Shown here: positions 1-11,331 of the stretch, in pieces | Layout of the letters: each line of letters opens with the position of its first letter | Position numbering within the stretch: the first letter of the stretch is position 1 | Assembly (NCBI GenBank): GCA_022925895.1 | Contig: JAKSYS010000342.1 | Location: forward strand, 1-64,000 | DNA: 64,000 nucleotides | Direction of reading: 5' to 3' | Source: Fragilaria crotonensis | Taxonomy: Eukaryota > Bacillariophyta > Fragilariophyceae > Fragilariales > Fragilariaceae | Notes under the pieces: model-generated | Told to the model about the DNA's origin: nothing | Database searches by the model: none | What the model saw: only the letters and a program-made list of their open reading frames with translations | Translations under genes and position numbers: made by a program

Positions 1-1907
1 AGGAATAGACTGTCATGGTGACTTCCATGCTTCCATGGCAATTAACCCTCAAAGATCGTCTTTTGGTAGAAGGATACGTACACTATGCTGTAAACCTATT
101 ACACCTACTGGCCGCATACAAAATTGGCGAGTTGAGCAAATTTCTATGAATTCGCACTTGAATTCAACTGCATCCACAATCATTGTCACAGAAGATCTCT
201 CAAGTTTGCAAAATCCTGGATTAACATATGGAAAAGATTGTTCTGCAGGCAAACTCACATCACAATCAGCATCATAGTAGTAAGAAATCACTATTCTTCC
301 TCTTTGCTGGTGCTTCATTTAATTCAGAGTGGACAATGCGGCCCAATAAAAGTCAAGAACACAAGCCTCTCTATTTCTGGGTAAAGAAGTTCCTTAATTT
401 TGGTGCTGCCTGCCTCATGGTTCACACAATTGGAGCTTGCAATCATTGTCTCTGCTGCCCAAATGAGGATATCTCAGCCTTTCGTGACAATGGCAGATGT
501 TGATAGAACAATTTCAAATGATCTGAAGAATAATCAAAGTACTCCAGCATGGTTTCTTTGTCCTTGTGGAAGTCGTTTGGACATTCGGCCAGCACCATGA
601 AATTCAGCCGCCAAGAAATTGACATCTGATAAACATGTTGATAGTTGAAGAGTCAAGTGTGTATATTGCAATTGGAAAGACCCTGGTGGTATTCAGCAGC
701 CAAGTGGCTGATGGATGTAAACTTACCTCATCGCTTGTGATAGGATTCTTTCTTCCATGTACCATGTATTGTTCTAACAAAGATGCCAAGGCTGTCAACC
801 TGCTGCTCCTCTCCCACAGTCCCACAGAACTAATATCAGACCATTTGGCTCCCCTTTTCACCCTTGAGGACCAACAACAAGCTCTCTGACCAAAAAATTT
901 ATTGGAGTTTTTTTCTTGCACACTCTTGAAGCTCATTATTTGTATGCTGGTTGTTTGTATTCTGCTGAAGTAACATAACCAGCTGCAGCTGCAGCTAGAG
1001 TTTCCAAAAACATCTTCTTTCATTGTTCTGTCACTTTTGCTTATCGGGTTGCTCGGCCTCTATTGTGCCTTTGCTGATCTAACTAGTCCTTTTTCGGCTA
1101 TAAAAACCAGGAGCATGGTCCACAGGACGAGTATGCAGATTTGAAGGTCAGAATCTTCAAGTTAGTGAGCCATATGGAGGCTATGCATTCCAACCCCTCA
1201 CTGTTTGCTCCAATGTATAAGTATTTTTACAAGTTGTGGTTCTGTGAGAAGAGGCAGGTTTTGTGTGCCCTCAATATCTTGGTTGCTGCAGCTTGAATGT
1301 TTGCGTATTCTAGTAGCCCTACTTTTGTCAACAATCTCTTTTTAACTATCCCAAAACCAAGTTGCCTCTCTCTCTTGTTCTTTTTTTTTCAGACTCAGAC
1401 TCAAGTCATACTGAGATTATTCACCAGGCTTACTAGCAAAGATACAGTGGACACTGCAAACAAGCAACTCTATCAGCCAGCAGGAGGTTATCTGGTGATT
1501 GATGACGAAGTTTGCGAGTATCTCATATCTCACAATCACAGTGTACACCGAATTCGACGCAGCCTGAAGCCCTACACAAATTTCAAAGCTGTGGAGCCAT
1601 CAGACGAAGAATTTGTTTAGTCTGGTTTCAGGTCTTTCACCCTTCACCAATCCATGCGACATTGCATGACTTGAGGAGCCTATGAAAAGAGTGTGTACTT
1701 GCAAGTTCTGAACAACCGAACAACTGTCACATCTGAACCAACTGCTCTGCCAGGAGCATTTCGAACCCAGCTGATGCCGTCGCAATTAGATACACGTATC
1801 GTGTGATCATGTGGTGCAGAGTGTACTATATGGTGCAGGGCTCGGAGCGTCTCTAAGAAAAACTGGATGCAAATGCTCGTACAATGCAGCGCCAAAAGCA
1901 AAACTGT
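1..1907. other. Gene-poor decayed stretch
   Basis: No convincing gene is seen here. Short open frames occur on both strands but none has a recognisable domain or splice context. The longest that looks protein-like lies at about 1380-1620 on the plus strand (76 residues ending in a stop at 1618-1620, with an acidic end). It resembles no family I can name and may be the tail of an old transposon protein. The style, scattered short open pieces with many stops, matches the 26-34 kb stretch. Confidence 0.4.
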
Positions 1908-1980
1908 CACCCAATGTGGGGATCGAACCCACGACCACACGATTAAGAGTCGTGCGCTCTGCCGACTGAGCTAATTAGGC
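1908..1980 (-). tRNA. tRNA-Lys (anticodon CTT)
   Basis: On the minus strand the sequence folds into a full cloverleaf: a 7-bp acceptor stem with G-U wobbles, a D arm with GCTC/GAGC stem, a 5-bp anticodon stem CACGA/TCGTG around the loop CTCTTAA, giving anticodon CTT for lysine (AAG), a 5-base variable loop, and a T arm GTGGG-TTCGATC-CCCAC. The discriminator base is G at 1908. No intron is present. A run of four or more T follows directly on the minus strand (about 1903-1894) and fits RNA polymerase III termination. CCA is not encoded, as usual in eukaryotes. Confidence 0.95.
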
Positions 1981-2397
1981 TGATGTACGTAATCCACAGT
2001 CTGAAAAATATATATTTGAATATTAAGTTGCATCAGTTAGTATTAGAGCGCAACCTCAATTGCAACCTCCGTTGTTTGTTTTAGTTGGTGACATGTAGAC
2101 TAGGACAACTGGTCCGACGTTTAACAGGAAACAAACTTGTTGCGCCGCCTGGGCACCTGCTGTACTTCGTAGATCGAGTGCGAACATTTCGTTACTACAT
2201 TACCAGTATCCGGGTCAGGCACAGGTACTACATACTACCTGGCACAATCACCCGCCAGCCTCCAGCAGCTTATAATCATCGTGGATATTCGCCGGTGCAG
2301 AACGGCATACTCGGAATCGTTCTGCGCACTACCAGGAACAGTGATACGTGATACGGGTCGGAATATAACTGGATTGCTATCTAATGTTTGAGTCCTC
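1981..2397. other. Intergenic spacer, tRNA-Lys to Whirly-like gene
   Basis: No gene seen. It should contain the upstream region of the minus-strand tRNA and the 3' end of the minus-strand Whirly-like gene. Confidence 0.4.
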
Positions 2398-3335
2398 TTA
2401 AAATGGGGAACTGTTTCCGAAATTTCCGCCTCCCTTGTATCGCCCGCCTCCAGAGCCACCGTCAACGCTCTCATTAATTGCGCTGACCACGGCAATGTCA
2501 ATCAAGGGCGCCCATCCTGCTAAAATAGGGAGAGTGCTTTTCACAATGGCCAACATGACTTCGAATTCACCAGCTTGGACGATAACTTCCATGGGTCCAG
2601 ACTTTAAGAAGTGGAAGAAGACAAGTGAGTGCGATATTGACGCATCAGTCCTTCGTGTCAATAATACTGTGCTAGTAGCAAACTTACCCCCGCTATTCCT
2701 CCGACTGGATTTTGTCCTCCGACACCATCACGAACAAAGTCTAACAAGAAGCGCACAGTCGCTCCTTCCCCCGGAGATATCTTTAGGACTTTATCGGGCA
2801 TGTCATTGGTGACGACACCAACAATCACATTGGATACCTCGCTGAGAGGATTGGCTGCAGCTCGCGAGAACTCCACCTCGAACTGTGGAAGTTGAGAACA
2901 GAATAGGCCTGCCTCTTCTGCCGAGAGAGCAAATCTAACTTGCTCTCCCCAGGTGTAGTCCCCAGATGAGGATCTTGGTGTAAATTCTAAAAGAAGCTTT
3001 CCTTTCCTGGAATTGTCCATGACAATCGATTCTCCCTTGACAAGACGATATCCTGGAGGAATCATTTTGAGATTGAGCATGTGATCCTCTCCGTGAACGG
3101 CATATTGAGGAAAAGCTCTCTGAATGCGTGGGTTAATTGTCGAGAATCCTCGTGTTTGCATTGGAACGAGTCCACCGTTGACGACAGCACATCTATTGAC
3201 TGGCAGAGTGGACATGTTTGTGGTCGGGGTGAACAATGTCATTTCTGATCCATGCATCCCTGCTGCTGGTGCTGCACGAGGAGATGAAGCATGCTTCATT
3301 CCTCGGATCGATTTTGTGACATTACGGGTAAACAT
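2398..3335 (-). CDS. Whirly-like ssDNA-binding protein, organelle-targeted (2 exons)
   Basis: Two exons, 3335-2688 and 2601-2398, with a phase-0 GT-AG intron of 86 bases (GTAAGT donor at 2687); 283 residues. Residues 1-75 are basic and Ser/Thr-rich, as in a mitochondrial or plastid presequence. Residues ~78-280 match the Whirly fold: a strand rich in VMDNSRKGKLLLEF, the YTWGEQVRFALSAEEAG segment (compare Y-D-W...F-S-L-S-x-x-E-x-G in plant Whirlies), and a C-terminal helix EFEVMLAIVKSTLPILAGW that parallels the Whirly helix ending in GW. The tail is Gly/Arg-rich. Known Whirlies bind single-stranded DNA in organelles, protecting genomes and tuning transcription. The plant KGKAALT DNA-contact motif is not recognisable at its expected place. 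The related MRP1/2 group is an alternative. Confidence 0.68.
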
Positions 3336-4013
3336 GGTATACTGGTGCTGACTGATGAGGTGATGGGATCCTGGAATCGATCTTGATCTCGACGGTTTTG
3401 GTTGAGTTCACTGAGTATTGTATCACAGGTGTGTGACGACGAGCCATATCCATCGGCCGTGAGAAATCCTAAAATCTGGCGTTCTTCTCGGTCCATACAT
3501 TTTCAACGTGTCAACCTGTGGTGCGGAGCTGATGGCACTTGTATTCAAAGCTGGAGGACTGTAGTACTAGAGTACTGGAACACAACGTGCATTGTACACA
3601 GTACCGGAGTACGCCGGTCTATTGTCGCTATCGGCGTAGTACAGTGCATTCTGTATGATGTCTGTCTGTTGGTCGTTCCAGGGAAACACGAACCCAGAAT
3701 GAGTGTTCAATGCTGAATTCAAGCTTGATGTGCGAAGACACTTCATGCTGATTAGAGAACTGAGATAATACATTGTTGTGCACTGCATGTCCTCCGACGT
3801 GCAACAGTGTACTATTGAGCGAAAGATATCATCTCTGATCTGATCCGCGAAAAAAAGACCAGGGGGTTCCTTTCGCGTTGCTTGCATCACACGCATCGGC
3901 CTCGAGAAGAGGAGCTTGGAACTGCGAGTACCTGGAACTTGGGGTCTTGGGGGTGTCGGAGTTCTTCGCATCAGTACTCACTTCATACTTCATACTTCAT
4001 ACATCCGTGAATC
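3336..4013. other. Divergent promoter region, Whirly-like / DcpS
   Basis: The flanking genes are transcribed away from each other, so this 0.68 kb should hold both promoters. Open frames on the minus strand (for example 3971-3567) show no domain. A short direct repeat of CATACTT lies at about 3983-4010, just before the DcpS start. No TATA-type element can be singled out. Confidence 0.4.
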
Positions 4014-5107
4014 ATGACATCACCAGAATCTCTGATTCGGTCAACCGATTGCTTGGCACAAGCCTTGACGGCATGTGATCAGAGTGCTACTATCCTCTTG
4101 AGAACTACAGAATATGACGAGGTGGTTCGTTCCCTGTTGAAATTTACAGTTCTTCCCATTCACACGGATGCTCTTGCACCATGCAAAGAAATTCTAGGAC
4201 TGGAACCCAAGGATTTGGGTGCAGCGTTCAGCCCAAATGAATCGTTTCGAATCAAGGACTTTCTTTCCTTGTTTTCGTTTCAACTCAGTAGTGAATCAGG
4301 AGCTGAATATTCCTATTACGACGCCATTCCAAAATCGAACTTCATCACCATGGCGACGACGAATCCCTCACATCGCGACCTCTGTTTCGAGTCGAATTGA
4401 TTTCTCCAGCATCCGAAAAGCAAATTCAACGTGCCTTGCCAGTTCCCTCGTACGTCATGGTCGACGAGACGCCACAGCTCTATCAAGATGTTGTGGCTCC
4501 CTACATTCAGAACATTATTGATTCGGGGTCCCTAGCGTGGATTGAAAATGTCGTGACTGGCAAGAAGGAAGCCGAACGACTGTTGCTGGATACAAAAGAT
4601 TACGTCTTGAACATTGACACCAAGTGGAAGTCTCATCCAGACCCACACACGGTGCCGAAGGAACAATGGAAACTGCAAACCAAGGCGGTTGGTGACCTCT
4701 ATTGTTTGGCAATTGTCAAGGGAACCAGCCTTGCATCGATACGAGATTTGCGACGAGAGCACATTCCCATGTTGCAAGATATCTTGTCCCAATGTCCCAA
4801 AGTCATTGAACAAGTCTACGGAGTCCGTTACAATCAAATGAGAATCTTCTTTCATTATCACCCTCAGTTCTATCGCCTACACGTTCACTTTACGAGATTG
4901 GAGAATGAATCTGGGTGCACTGTCGAACGAGGACACCTACTCCTGGATGTCATTCAAAACTTGGAAATGGACAGCAACTATTACTCGAATCGTACCCTCA
5001 CGTACAAGCTTCGCAACAATGAAGCTCTCTATAAGCTGATTGATCAGGTTGAGTCAGTTCGTCAGATTACCACCGTGTTTTCTGATGAGATGGAGTTGGA
5101 AGATTGA
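4014..5107 (+). CDS. DCPS: Scavenger mRNA-decapping enzyme DcpS (HIT family), apparent frameshift
   Basis: DcpS hydrolyses the m7GpppN cap dinucleotide left after 3'-to-5' mRNA decay. The C-terminal half (from about 4388) carries the HIT-type signature HYHPQFYRLHVHFT, close to the animal form, with the histidine triad. Upstream are SPASEKQIQRAL (compare YPATEKHLQKYL), IRDLRREHIPML and VERGHLLLDVIQNLE, all DcpS hallmarks. The N-terminal half (4014 to about 4345) ends in EYSYYDAIPKSNF, matching the end of the DcpS N-terminal domain. The halves lie in different frames with no GT-AG intron between them, so one indel near 4345-4385 separates them. Because both halves are well conserved I think the gene is live and the shift is probably a consensus error. 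Length without the shift is about 360 residues, normal for DcpS. Confidence 0.88.
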
Positions 5108-5259
5108 GGTACTCTACCTGTCCATGGGCATTTCGCCTCTGTCATGGACAACATGAAATTCAACATCTGGCGAATGGAAGGTCGGAGTTGCAAAACATAT
5201 GCAAAAGCAAACGCCTTTGCTAGTTGTTAAAGTGTCCCCAAAACAATAGTGTTGTCACA

Positions 5260-6465
5260 TCAATCGTCCTCTACTTCTTCTTCGTCGTCGTCGTTGTCAG
5301 ATAGAACGCAATGAACCACTTTCTTAGCTCGCGTGACGCGGCCTCCACAGAGTTCCTTGTCAACTTTCTGGGCAACCACCTCACAAAGTTGCTCCTTCCC
5401 GCTCTTCACTAGCTCATATGCGTCGCGATAGAGAGCATCGCACAATGGGATCGTGTCATTGGATATCTCTCCTACTACCCCGATTCGTTTGTACAGGTAC
5501 CCGGAATGCCCTTCGCTAGATCCATGCATAGATGTCGATGTCTGTGTAATGAGCTCAACCTCGAACCCATACTTTTCAACTATGACTCTCGGAGAATGGA
5601 AGCAAATCAAGTATGGACTCTGGCTGGCGTTGAACATGGCAGCCAAGTGTTCCCATAATGTGGGAGGGAATCTACGAAAAACAAAGAGTTAGAAAAATGC
5701 GTTCAATAATGAACAAAGCAAGGTAGCATCAAATCAAACGTACCCGATGCTAAACATGTAAACGTGCGTGAACGGGTCAAAGGTTTTGGCTGCCTTAATG
5801 TTGCCATGATCAAACATACACTTGTATCCAAGTGTACTGTCGGCACGACAGGCTTCTTGCAAGACCGCATTCAGACTCGCCAAACCCAACATCCAGCGAC
5901 TTCGTTCCATCTCGATCCCGTACGAAAACTCTACACCAGGATCATGAATCACGTGCAGGTTCGGTTTACCAATACCAGAACCGACATCGATGAACCTCGA
6001 TGACGGACCAAACTCGGTATGGGCTTTCATTAAATTCACCATTTTTTGCATTGACCCCATAGTCAATTCGCCGTAAATCGCACCAAAGGATCCATTGCCG
6101 CCAATCGATCCCGTCGTTTTGCGAATGAGCTTATGAGTCAGACGAACATTGTCACAAATGTCAATTGCTTCTGATTTTCCAAACGCCAATCGGCGACGTG
6201 CTGCTTTGTGTTGTTGCGGTTGTTTCGTGTCGGACGGCGTTACAATGTGCATGGAGGTTTCAGTCAATGTAGTTGTTGTTCCGGGTGTCAATGGTACGAC
6301 CTGCTCCACCTTCTCATCACCGTCATCATCGTCATTGTGGTCGCCAATGCGTGACACATTAGTGGTGGCGGCTGCCGCCACCGTCGCCGTAATGCGACGT
6401 TTCTTGGACGGTGTTTCAAAGTCTAGTTTGCGGGGAATGGCCGCAGGTTTTCTTGGACTCTTCAT
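5260..6465 (-). CDS. DOT1-like SAM-dependent methyltransferase (2 exons)
   Basis: Exons 6465-5744 and 5671-5260 joined by a 72-base GT-AG intron (GTACGT donor at 5743, CGTAG acceptor); 377 residues. Residues 1-105 are low-complexity and basic, with an acidic DDDDGDE stretch and SPRKP/PSKKRR motifs suited to nuclear import. The catalytic core has YGELTMGSMQKMVNLM, then FIDVGSGIGKPNLHV (SAM motif I), YGIEMERSRWMLG (acidic post-I residue), and SIGFPPTLWEHLAAMF across the splice site. This order is that of DOT1-type histone H3K79 methyltransferases, found in short divergent versions in protists. The tail is again acidic (DNDDDEEEVEDD). The gene is convergent with DcpS, 0.15 kb away. Substrate is inferred; a more general class I methyltransferase is possible. 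Confidence 0.62.
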
Positions 6466-6926
6466 CTCAAACGAAGTAGTAAAAAGTATCTGTTGCGGGT
6501 CAACTGATGCTTTTAAGTGAGAGTTTTCAGAGACTTGCCGGGGCAGGTGTGTTTCCGTTCAGGACGGAAGGGAGGGAGTAACAGGATACACTCTGAGACT
6601 GCCTCCAAGTTAAGTGGAGTGAGCATTAGTGTATGTTATGATGGCGAACTCAACTTTTTGGCGGCGAACTGGTCATACACACGTAAGAAATCTGATTGAT
6701 CATTTAAAAAAATTCAATGATGTATATGATTTTGCGATTATTACGTTTTGTCGATGTTAATAAACCTGACTCACACATGATACATTTTCAGTCTGGCGCG
6801 CAAAAACTCCGCCACAATTCCAAGTAGACAGTAGCCAGTTAGTTCTACAGTGTATATGGAGCAGCAAGCAGCGTTGAGCAAAACCCTACATGCAGCTCGA
6901 CATTCTAAAGAAAACTACGAAAGGCG
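6466..6926. other. Divergent promoter spacer with small upstream ORF
   Basis: It lies between the minus-strand methyltransferase and the plus-strand small protein gene. A 26-codon open frame begins at ATG 6856 and overlaps the next gene's ATG at 6927 in another frame. It is either a regulatory uORF or the true N-terminus displaced by a one-base indel. Confidence 0.4.
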
Positions 6927-7298
6927 ATGGACGTAAAAGTTAAGGTGGACGAGACTAATGACGAAGAAGCAGAGGAGTTGTGTCCCCTGTTCATGGATGG
7001 ATTACCAAAGGATTTCTCAACCAATGTGCATTTAGCTGCCTTGGCTAGTCTCATGAATGATGAAGTTGTCGAGAACGACGACGGCGACGACGAATCAAAG
7101 CAAAAACCAAAATCAGTTGCATCGAACGGTACCACACAATCCATAACGACCAAGAAAGGTGGAGGAAAAGTGGATCGCAGATCTCAAGTGAGAAATAAAC
7201 GCCAAGGTGTTCCTTACTCGAAACCAACGACAACGAAAACACCAGCGGCGTCGCTCGGCGAAGCTCAATTGTTTCTGAAAATGTGGAGTTTGAAGTAA
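6927..7298 (+). CDS. Small acidic/basic hypothetical protein
   Basis: A 123-residue intact frame. The N-terminal third is acidic (DETNDEEAEELCPLFMDGLP), followed by a short hydrophobic helix (HLAALASLM), a second acidic patch (ENDDGDDE) and a Lys/Arg-rich second half (KKGGGKVDRRSQVRNKRQ). The charge split and lack of a signal peptide suggest a soluble nuclear or ribosome-associated protein, but I recognise no family. The ATG at 6856 upstream reads a plausible helical peptide ending SKENYERRW in another frame; if one base is missing near 6925 the real protein would be about 24 residues longer. Confidence 0.55.
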   Translation: MDVKVKVDETNDEEAEELCPLFMDGLPKDFSTNVHLAALASLMNDEVVENDDGDDESKQKPKSVASNGTTQSITTKKGGGKVDRRSQVRNKRQGVPYSKPTTTKTPAASLGEAQLFLKMWSLK

Positions 7299-7646
7299 AA
7301 ATGCTCGTGACCGTTCTTGGCATCAAAACGGTGGGCACATTTCCATCGACCAATCGTCTGAATTTTGTTCACCGCATCCTACTCGCACCACTATGCCATG
7401 TACAATCCCCGCTAATGGCAAAATTGAAGCGACGCACTACGTTCTCCCGAGCGTGACACGCTGACTGGAGCCCAAACATTGTTGGACGAAACACGGATAT
7501 TGCAATCATGTCATCCTTTTCCTTCGAGTGACAAGCTATTGCATTTTGACTGAGTCCAATCAATACTTTTGCCTAGACGCGCATAAAAGAAAATTCACTA
7601 AAAATTTCCGTACTATCCATTGCTTCTCGTCACTGGTCGTCATCAT
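7299..7646. other. Convergent 3' spacer
   Basis: This lies between the ends of the small plus-strand gene and the minus-strand EH-domain gene. No gene or clear structure is seen; it should hold both polyadenylation regions. Confidence 0.4.
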
Positions 7647-10600
7647 CTAGAAAGGGTTACTGTAGTTGTAGTCATCTGCTGCTGACGGCGTAGGAATGCT
7701 CAAGCCATTTCCACCTCCCATTACTCCGCCACCAAAGTTGTGGCTATCATCAGATGCTTGCGACACTTGAGGCTGCATTGTCATGTGAGCCGGCATGCCG
7801 TTGCCATACCCCTGGACGTTTCCGAAGGCTGACGCTGCTTTCGATTGGTCGATGCCGTAACTTGAATATGACACTGTGGAAGGATCAGGAATGCCCCATG
7901 ATTGTGTGTTTGATGAGCCACCCATGGACTGGGGCGGGGCAGAATCCTTGGTAGACTCGGCGGACGCGTAGTCAATCTCAGCCTGCTCAGCATAATTACG
8001 AAGTCTCTCCGCTTCTTGTCTGCTCGCGTTCGCCAACGCCTGTGCGTTGCTAGTTTGAGCCTGCAGTTCCAAAAAGTTCTTCTTCTTTTCGGCCGCTTCC
8101 ATCGATGCCTCTTCAGCTTCCTTCAGCAGTCTCTTCTTTCCCATCCTCTTCGCGGCTGCTTTTTCATGCTTCGCCATCGCATCTGCCTCGGCCGTTTCGG
8201 CAACCTTCCTTAGACTTTCTGTATCCTGCGCAAGTGCACGGTACGTCTCGTCAGCTTCTTTGGCTTTCTTGTCTGCATCCAGCGCAGCTTTTTTGGCACT
8301 TTCAACGGCTTCTCGCGTGGGAGCGCTGCGAGCAAGAGGATCTTGTCCGTACGCTTGCATCGCCACAGGTGGTGCAGAGTAAGCTGCTGGGGCGGGAGCG
8401 CTTGCAGTAAAACCGTCACCGCTGTCATAGTTTGAAGTTGAAACGGCCAATTGCTGTTTGAACTGCTGCACTGGTGGTTGGTAAGGTTCGTCGTCTTCGA
8501 GAGATGGTGCGGAACTGCCCCAAGTCGGCGCAGACGCTGGTGCAGGTGCGCCCCATCCACCGAAAAGGTCTTCTTCAACAACCGGTGCTGGCGGGGGAGC
8601 CGGGGCACTGTGCAACGTTTCAGTAACTGTATAGAGATCATTGGTCGCAACTTCCATTACTTCCTTGGTAGCCTTGGCTTCGCTAATCAAATCCGTCATG
8701 ACACTTTAGCGCATTCAAACATAGGGTGAGTAAGACAGCTTCCAATCTGGTGCAAGGAACCAAAAGCATGGAACTTACGATTTCTTTTCCTTGGCAGCAG
8801 CCAATTCCGCCGATGACTCCAACAACCTTGTCTTGGTTGACAGAACTTGAGCTCTAATCTCATTCAGCTCGCTACTGAGGCGGCTAATCTCGGCGATAGT
8901 CGCCATTGCTTCCTTTTGCACCTCTCTTTCGTCCTCTGTCATACTACCCATTTGGGCCCGGAGCGCAACGTTTTCAGCTTGGAGTCTCTGCAATGTTACC
9001 TTGAGCTTCTTGAGTTCCTCAGAATCATCTCCCATGCGATAGCTGCTAGCTAACTGTTCTGTCGTCTTTGGTGGCGGAATCGGAGCAGGAGCTGGGGTGT
9101 AAGATGGTTGAGGGTCAGGTTCTGGGATGGAGGATGGTGCAGAGGGGTTGTAGCCCATTGTGGGCCTAGCAGGCGACGCATCAAAACTAACAGGCTCGTC
9201 GTATCCTCGAGCTGCGTTTGCAGGATTCAGCCCTTCGAAGGCATCTGAAATGGCCATGGCACCACCACCTGGAGGCTGAAGGGGTGGTGGCGTACTGTAT
9301 CGCTGCTGTGGAGATGGTGGCGCACTGTACTGTTGCTGAACAACAGGAGGAGGGACCTGGTACTGCATCTGCGGCTGCACTGGTGGAGGAGCTGTAAATG
9401 ATTGGACTTGTGGTGAACTTTCCAGCGATGGCGCGGTAGAGAGGCGGTTCCTGGCCCAAAGCCGGAGGAGCGCTTGACATTGGCGGTGCTGGTTGCTGTG
9501 ACTTGAGAATTTTGAGGGAAATGGGCAACGCAGACGGAACAGGCAAATTCTTCTTGGAGACGCACACGATCAGGTGCATTGCCATGGCGAATTCGAGCTT
9601 GTCCAATTTATTGTCTACAGGGGTGTCGACCAGATTCCATATCGCCCCCAACTTTTCCTGTGGAATATTGGATTTGCTAAAGAGTTCAACCGCTTCTTTA
9701 CCATGGACGAAGCCATCCGGTCCACTGTAATTAGGGAAGAGTCCTTCGTATCGAGCCTGTTCCACAGGGGTCATGGTGTAGGGATCCTGTGGCGTAAGCG
9801 CCATCGAGAAAGCGGGTGGACCTCCTCCCATGGGAGGACGCGACGGGGTCGGAGGACGTGGAGGAGACAGTGGCGCCGTTTGAGCGATGGGCGTGGGAGC
9901 TTGCTGCTGTTGTTGAGGAGGAGGTTGGGCATACTGCTGCTGTTGTGGAGGAGGGGGTTGGGCGTACTGCTGTTGTTGAGGAGGAGGCGGTTGGGCGAAC
10001 TGCTGTTGCTGAGGCGGAGGCTGCTGCTGCTGAGGAGGAGGAGGTTGGGCGAACTGCTGTTGCTGCTGTTGAGGAGGTCCTTCGGGTGGTGGAAGTGGTA
10101 CCGAAACCCCCGAAACGCCTTCAAACATGGCTGGACGCATACCAGGAGGTCCCTGAAGTTGTGCACCCTGCGCCTTAACTCCATTCTGCGCCAACTGAAT
10201 GAGTCTAACGGCAACCGCGAACTTTCTCCGATCCAAAGAGTTTGACGCGGGCTGATCACTGAGAGTCCAAATATTCTTGAGCGTCTCAACCGTCAATTTA
10301 GAAAGTGAGAAGAAAGGAACCGCTTCATTTCCTCCAATTGCACCAGCGCGAGATCGATCGGCGGCTTGGAATAAGCCTTCATAGTATCCCTAAGACGTCA
10401 GCAAAAATCAATATGGAGTATGGTACAAGTTAGTAAAACGTCACATTATCGCGAAACCCGAAACAACGGATGTCCACAGCAACATGCCGCCACTGATGTT
10501 GTGATTTGTATTTGCTTCCAATCCAAACAAGTTTCGTATTGTCGGATGTAGGTCTACTTGTGGCAGTACTGTAGCTGATAGTATACACAAGAAATGAAAA

Positions 10601-10771
10601 AGTACGACTAATCTGAAATGCTAGCAGCGACGTCAACACAATGATCGCTTTGTTGCAGTCGACCTCCTCGTCGCGCATTTTCAGAAGTAATACACAATAC
10701 ACACTGGTCATTCATCTTTGTCTTACCTGTTCATGAGGAGGAACCGCATACGAAAGCTGAGGTGCCGCCAT
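7647..10771 (-). CDS. Eps15/Pan1-like EH-domain endocytic scaffold (3 exons)
   Basis: Exon 1 (10771-10727) encodes 15 residues, then a 337-base intron (GTAAGA donor), exon 2 (10389-8779), a 75-base intron, and exon 3 (8703-7647): about 900 residues. EH1 spans ~16-95 and EH2 ~219-304 (FPNYSGPDGFVHGKEAVELF...DNKLDKLEFAMAMHLI). Between them lies a Pro/Gln-rich linker (QQQ and PPP blocks). A coiled coil begins with SEELKKLKVTLQRLQAENVALR, and a second long Ala/Glu/Lys coiled coil fills the middle of exon 3. The protein ends in SNPF, and NPF is the ligand of EH domains, so self-association is possible. DLFGGW motifs could bind adaptor ears. Eps15-type proteins organise early clathrin-coated pits. 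One indel near 9435-9450 separates the frames of the two exon 2 halves; splice phases agree with a single-base error. Confidence 0.85.
9880..10080 (-). repeat. Gln/Pro-rich low-complexity coding repeat
   Basis: Within the EH-domain gene, imperfect tandem units of about 15-45 bases encode alternating QQQ(Q) and PPP blocks (FAQPPPPQQQQ, YAQPPPPQQQQ). The linker is probably disordered and should vary in length between alleles. Confidence 0.7.
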
Positions 10772-11331
10772 GGTTACTGCTAGACTACTGTAACAAGAAA
10801 CGGGACGAGGTTATGTGTGTGTGAATCCTTCGCCGGAGCCAATGCCTGGTGTACGACCGCTGTATCTTATCCTTGTTATCTCGTATCTCCTATCCTATCT
10901 GGGTGGGACCTGGCACTCAACGGATAGAACGGACGGTCTGGTATGCTTGCTACTTCGTGACTTACGTACAACATCCGTAGTTGATTGTTGCATGCCACGC
11001 CCGTTTCAGTCGTCGCGCACATCGGTTGCACCTTCCAGCGCCAATCCCTGATTCACTGAATTTATACTGGTGTACCGGGTTCTACAAATGTAGTACCGTT
11101 GCGAATAGCATGTGATTAACCCTAACTCGAATACAACCCAAAGACTCGGACGCCTCTTGTTTTGTCGATCTTTCGTATTATGGTGGAGTCAGCGGATGAC
11201 AGACACAACACATGAATCGTTCATTTTTGTGATCAATGAATTGGTATTGGGAACATTGAACCGAGCCGCCCTGAATGGTCCTTACATAAACGCAAATAAG
11301 CACATACACCCACCATCACCCACCCCTCACC
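10772..11331. other. Divergent promoter spacer, EH protein / D-amino-acid oxidase
   Basis: The two flanking genes point away from each other, so both promoters should lie here. No further gene is seen; short open frames have no domain. Confidence 0.4.

Noticed and set aside
604-1023. 139-residue minus-strand frame
   Set aside because: No recognisable domain and it lies in a decayed stretch with overlapping frames on both strands.
3567-3971. 134-residue minus-strand frame between the Whirly-like gene and DcpS
   Set aside because: No domain, no splice context, and it sits in the expected shared promoter.
9574-10245. Leu/Arg-rich 223-residue frame on the plus strand
   Set aside because: Antisense shadow of the Gln/Pro-rich linker of the EH protein.
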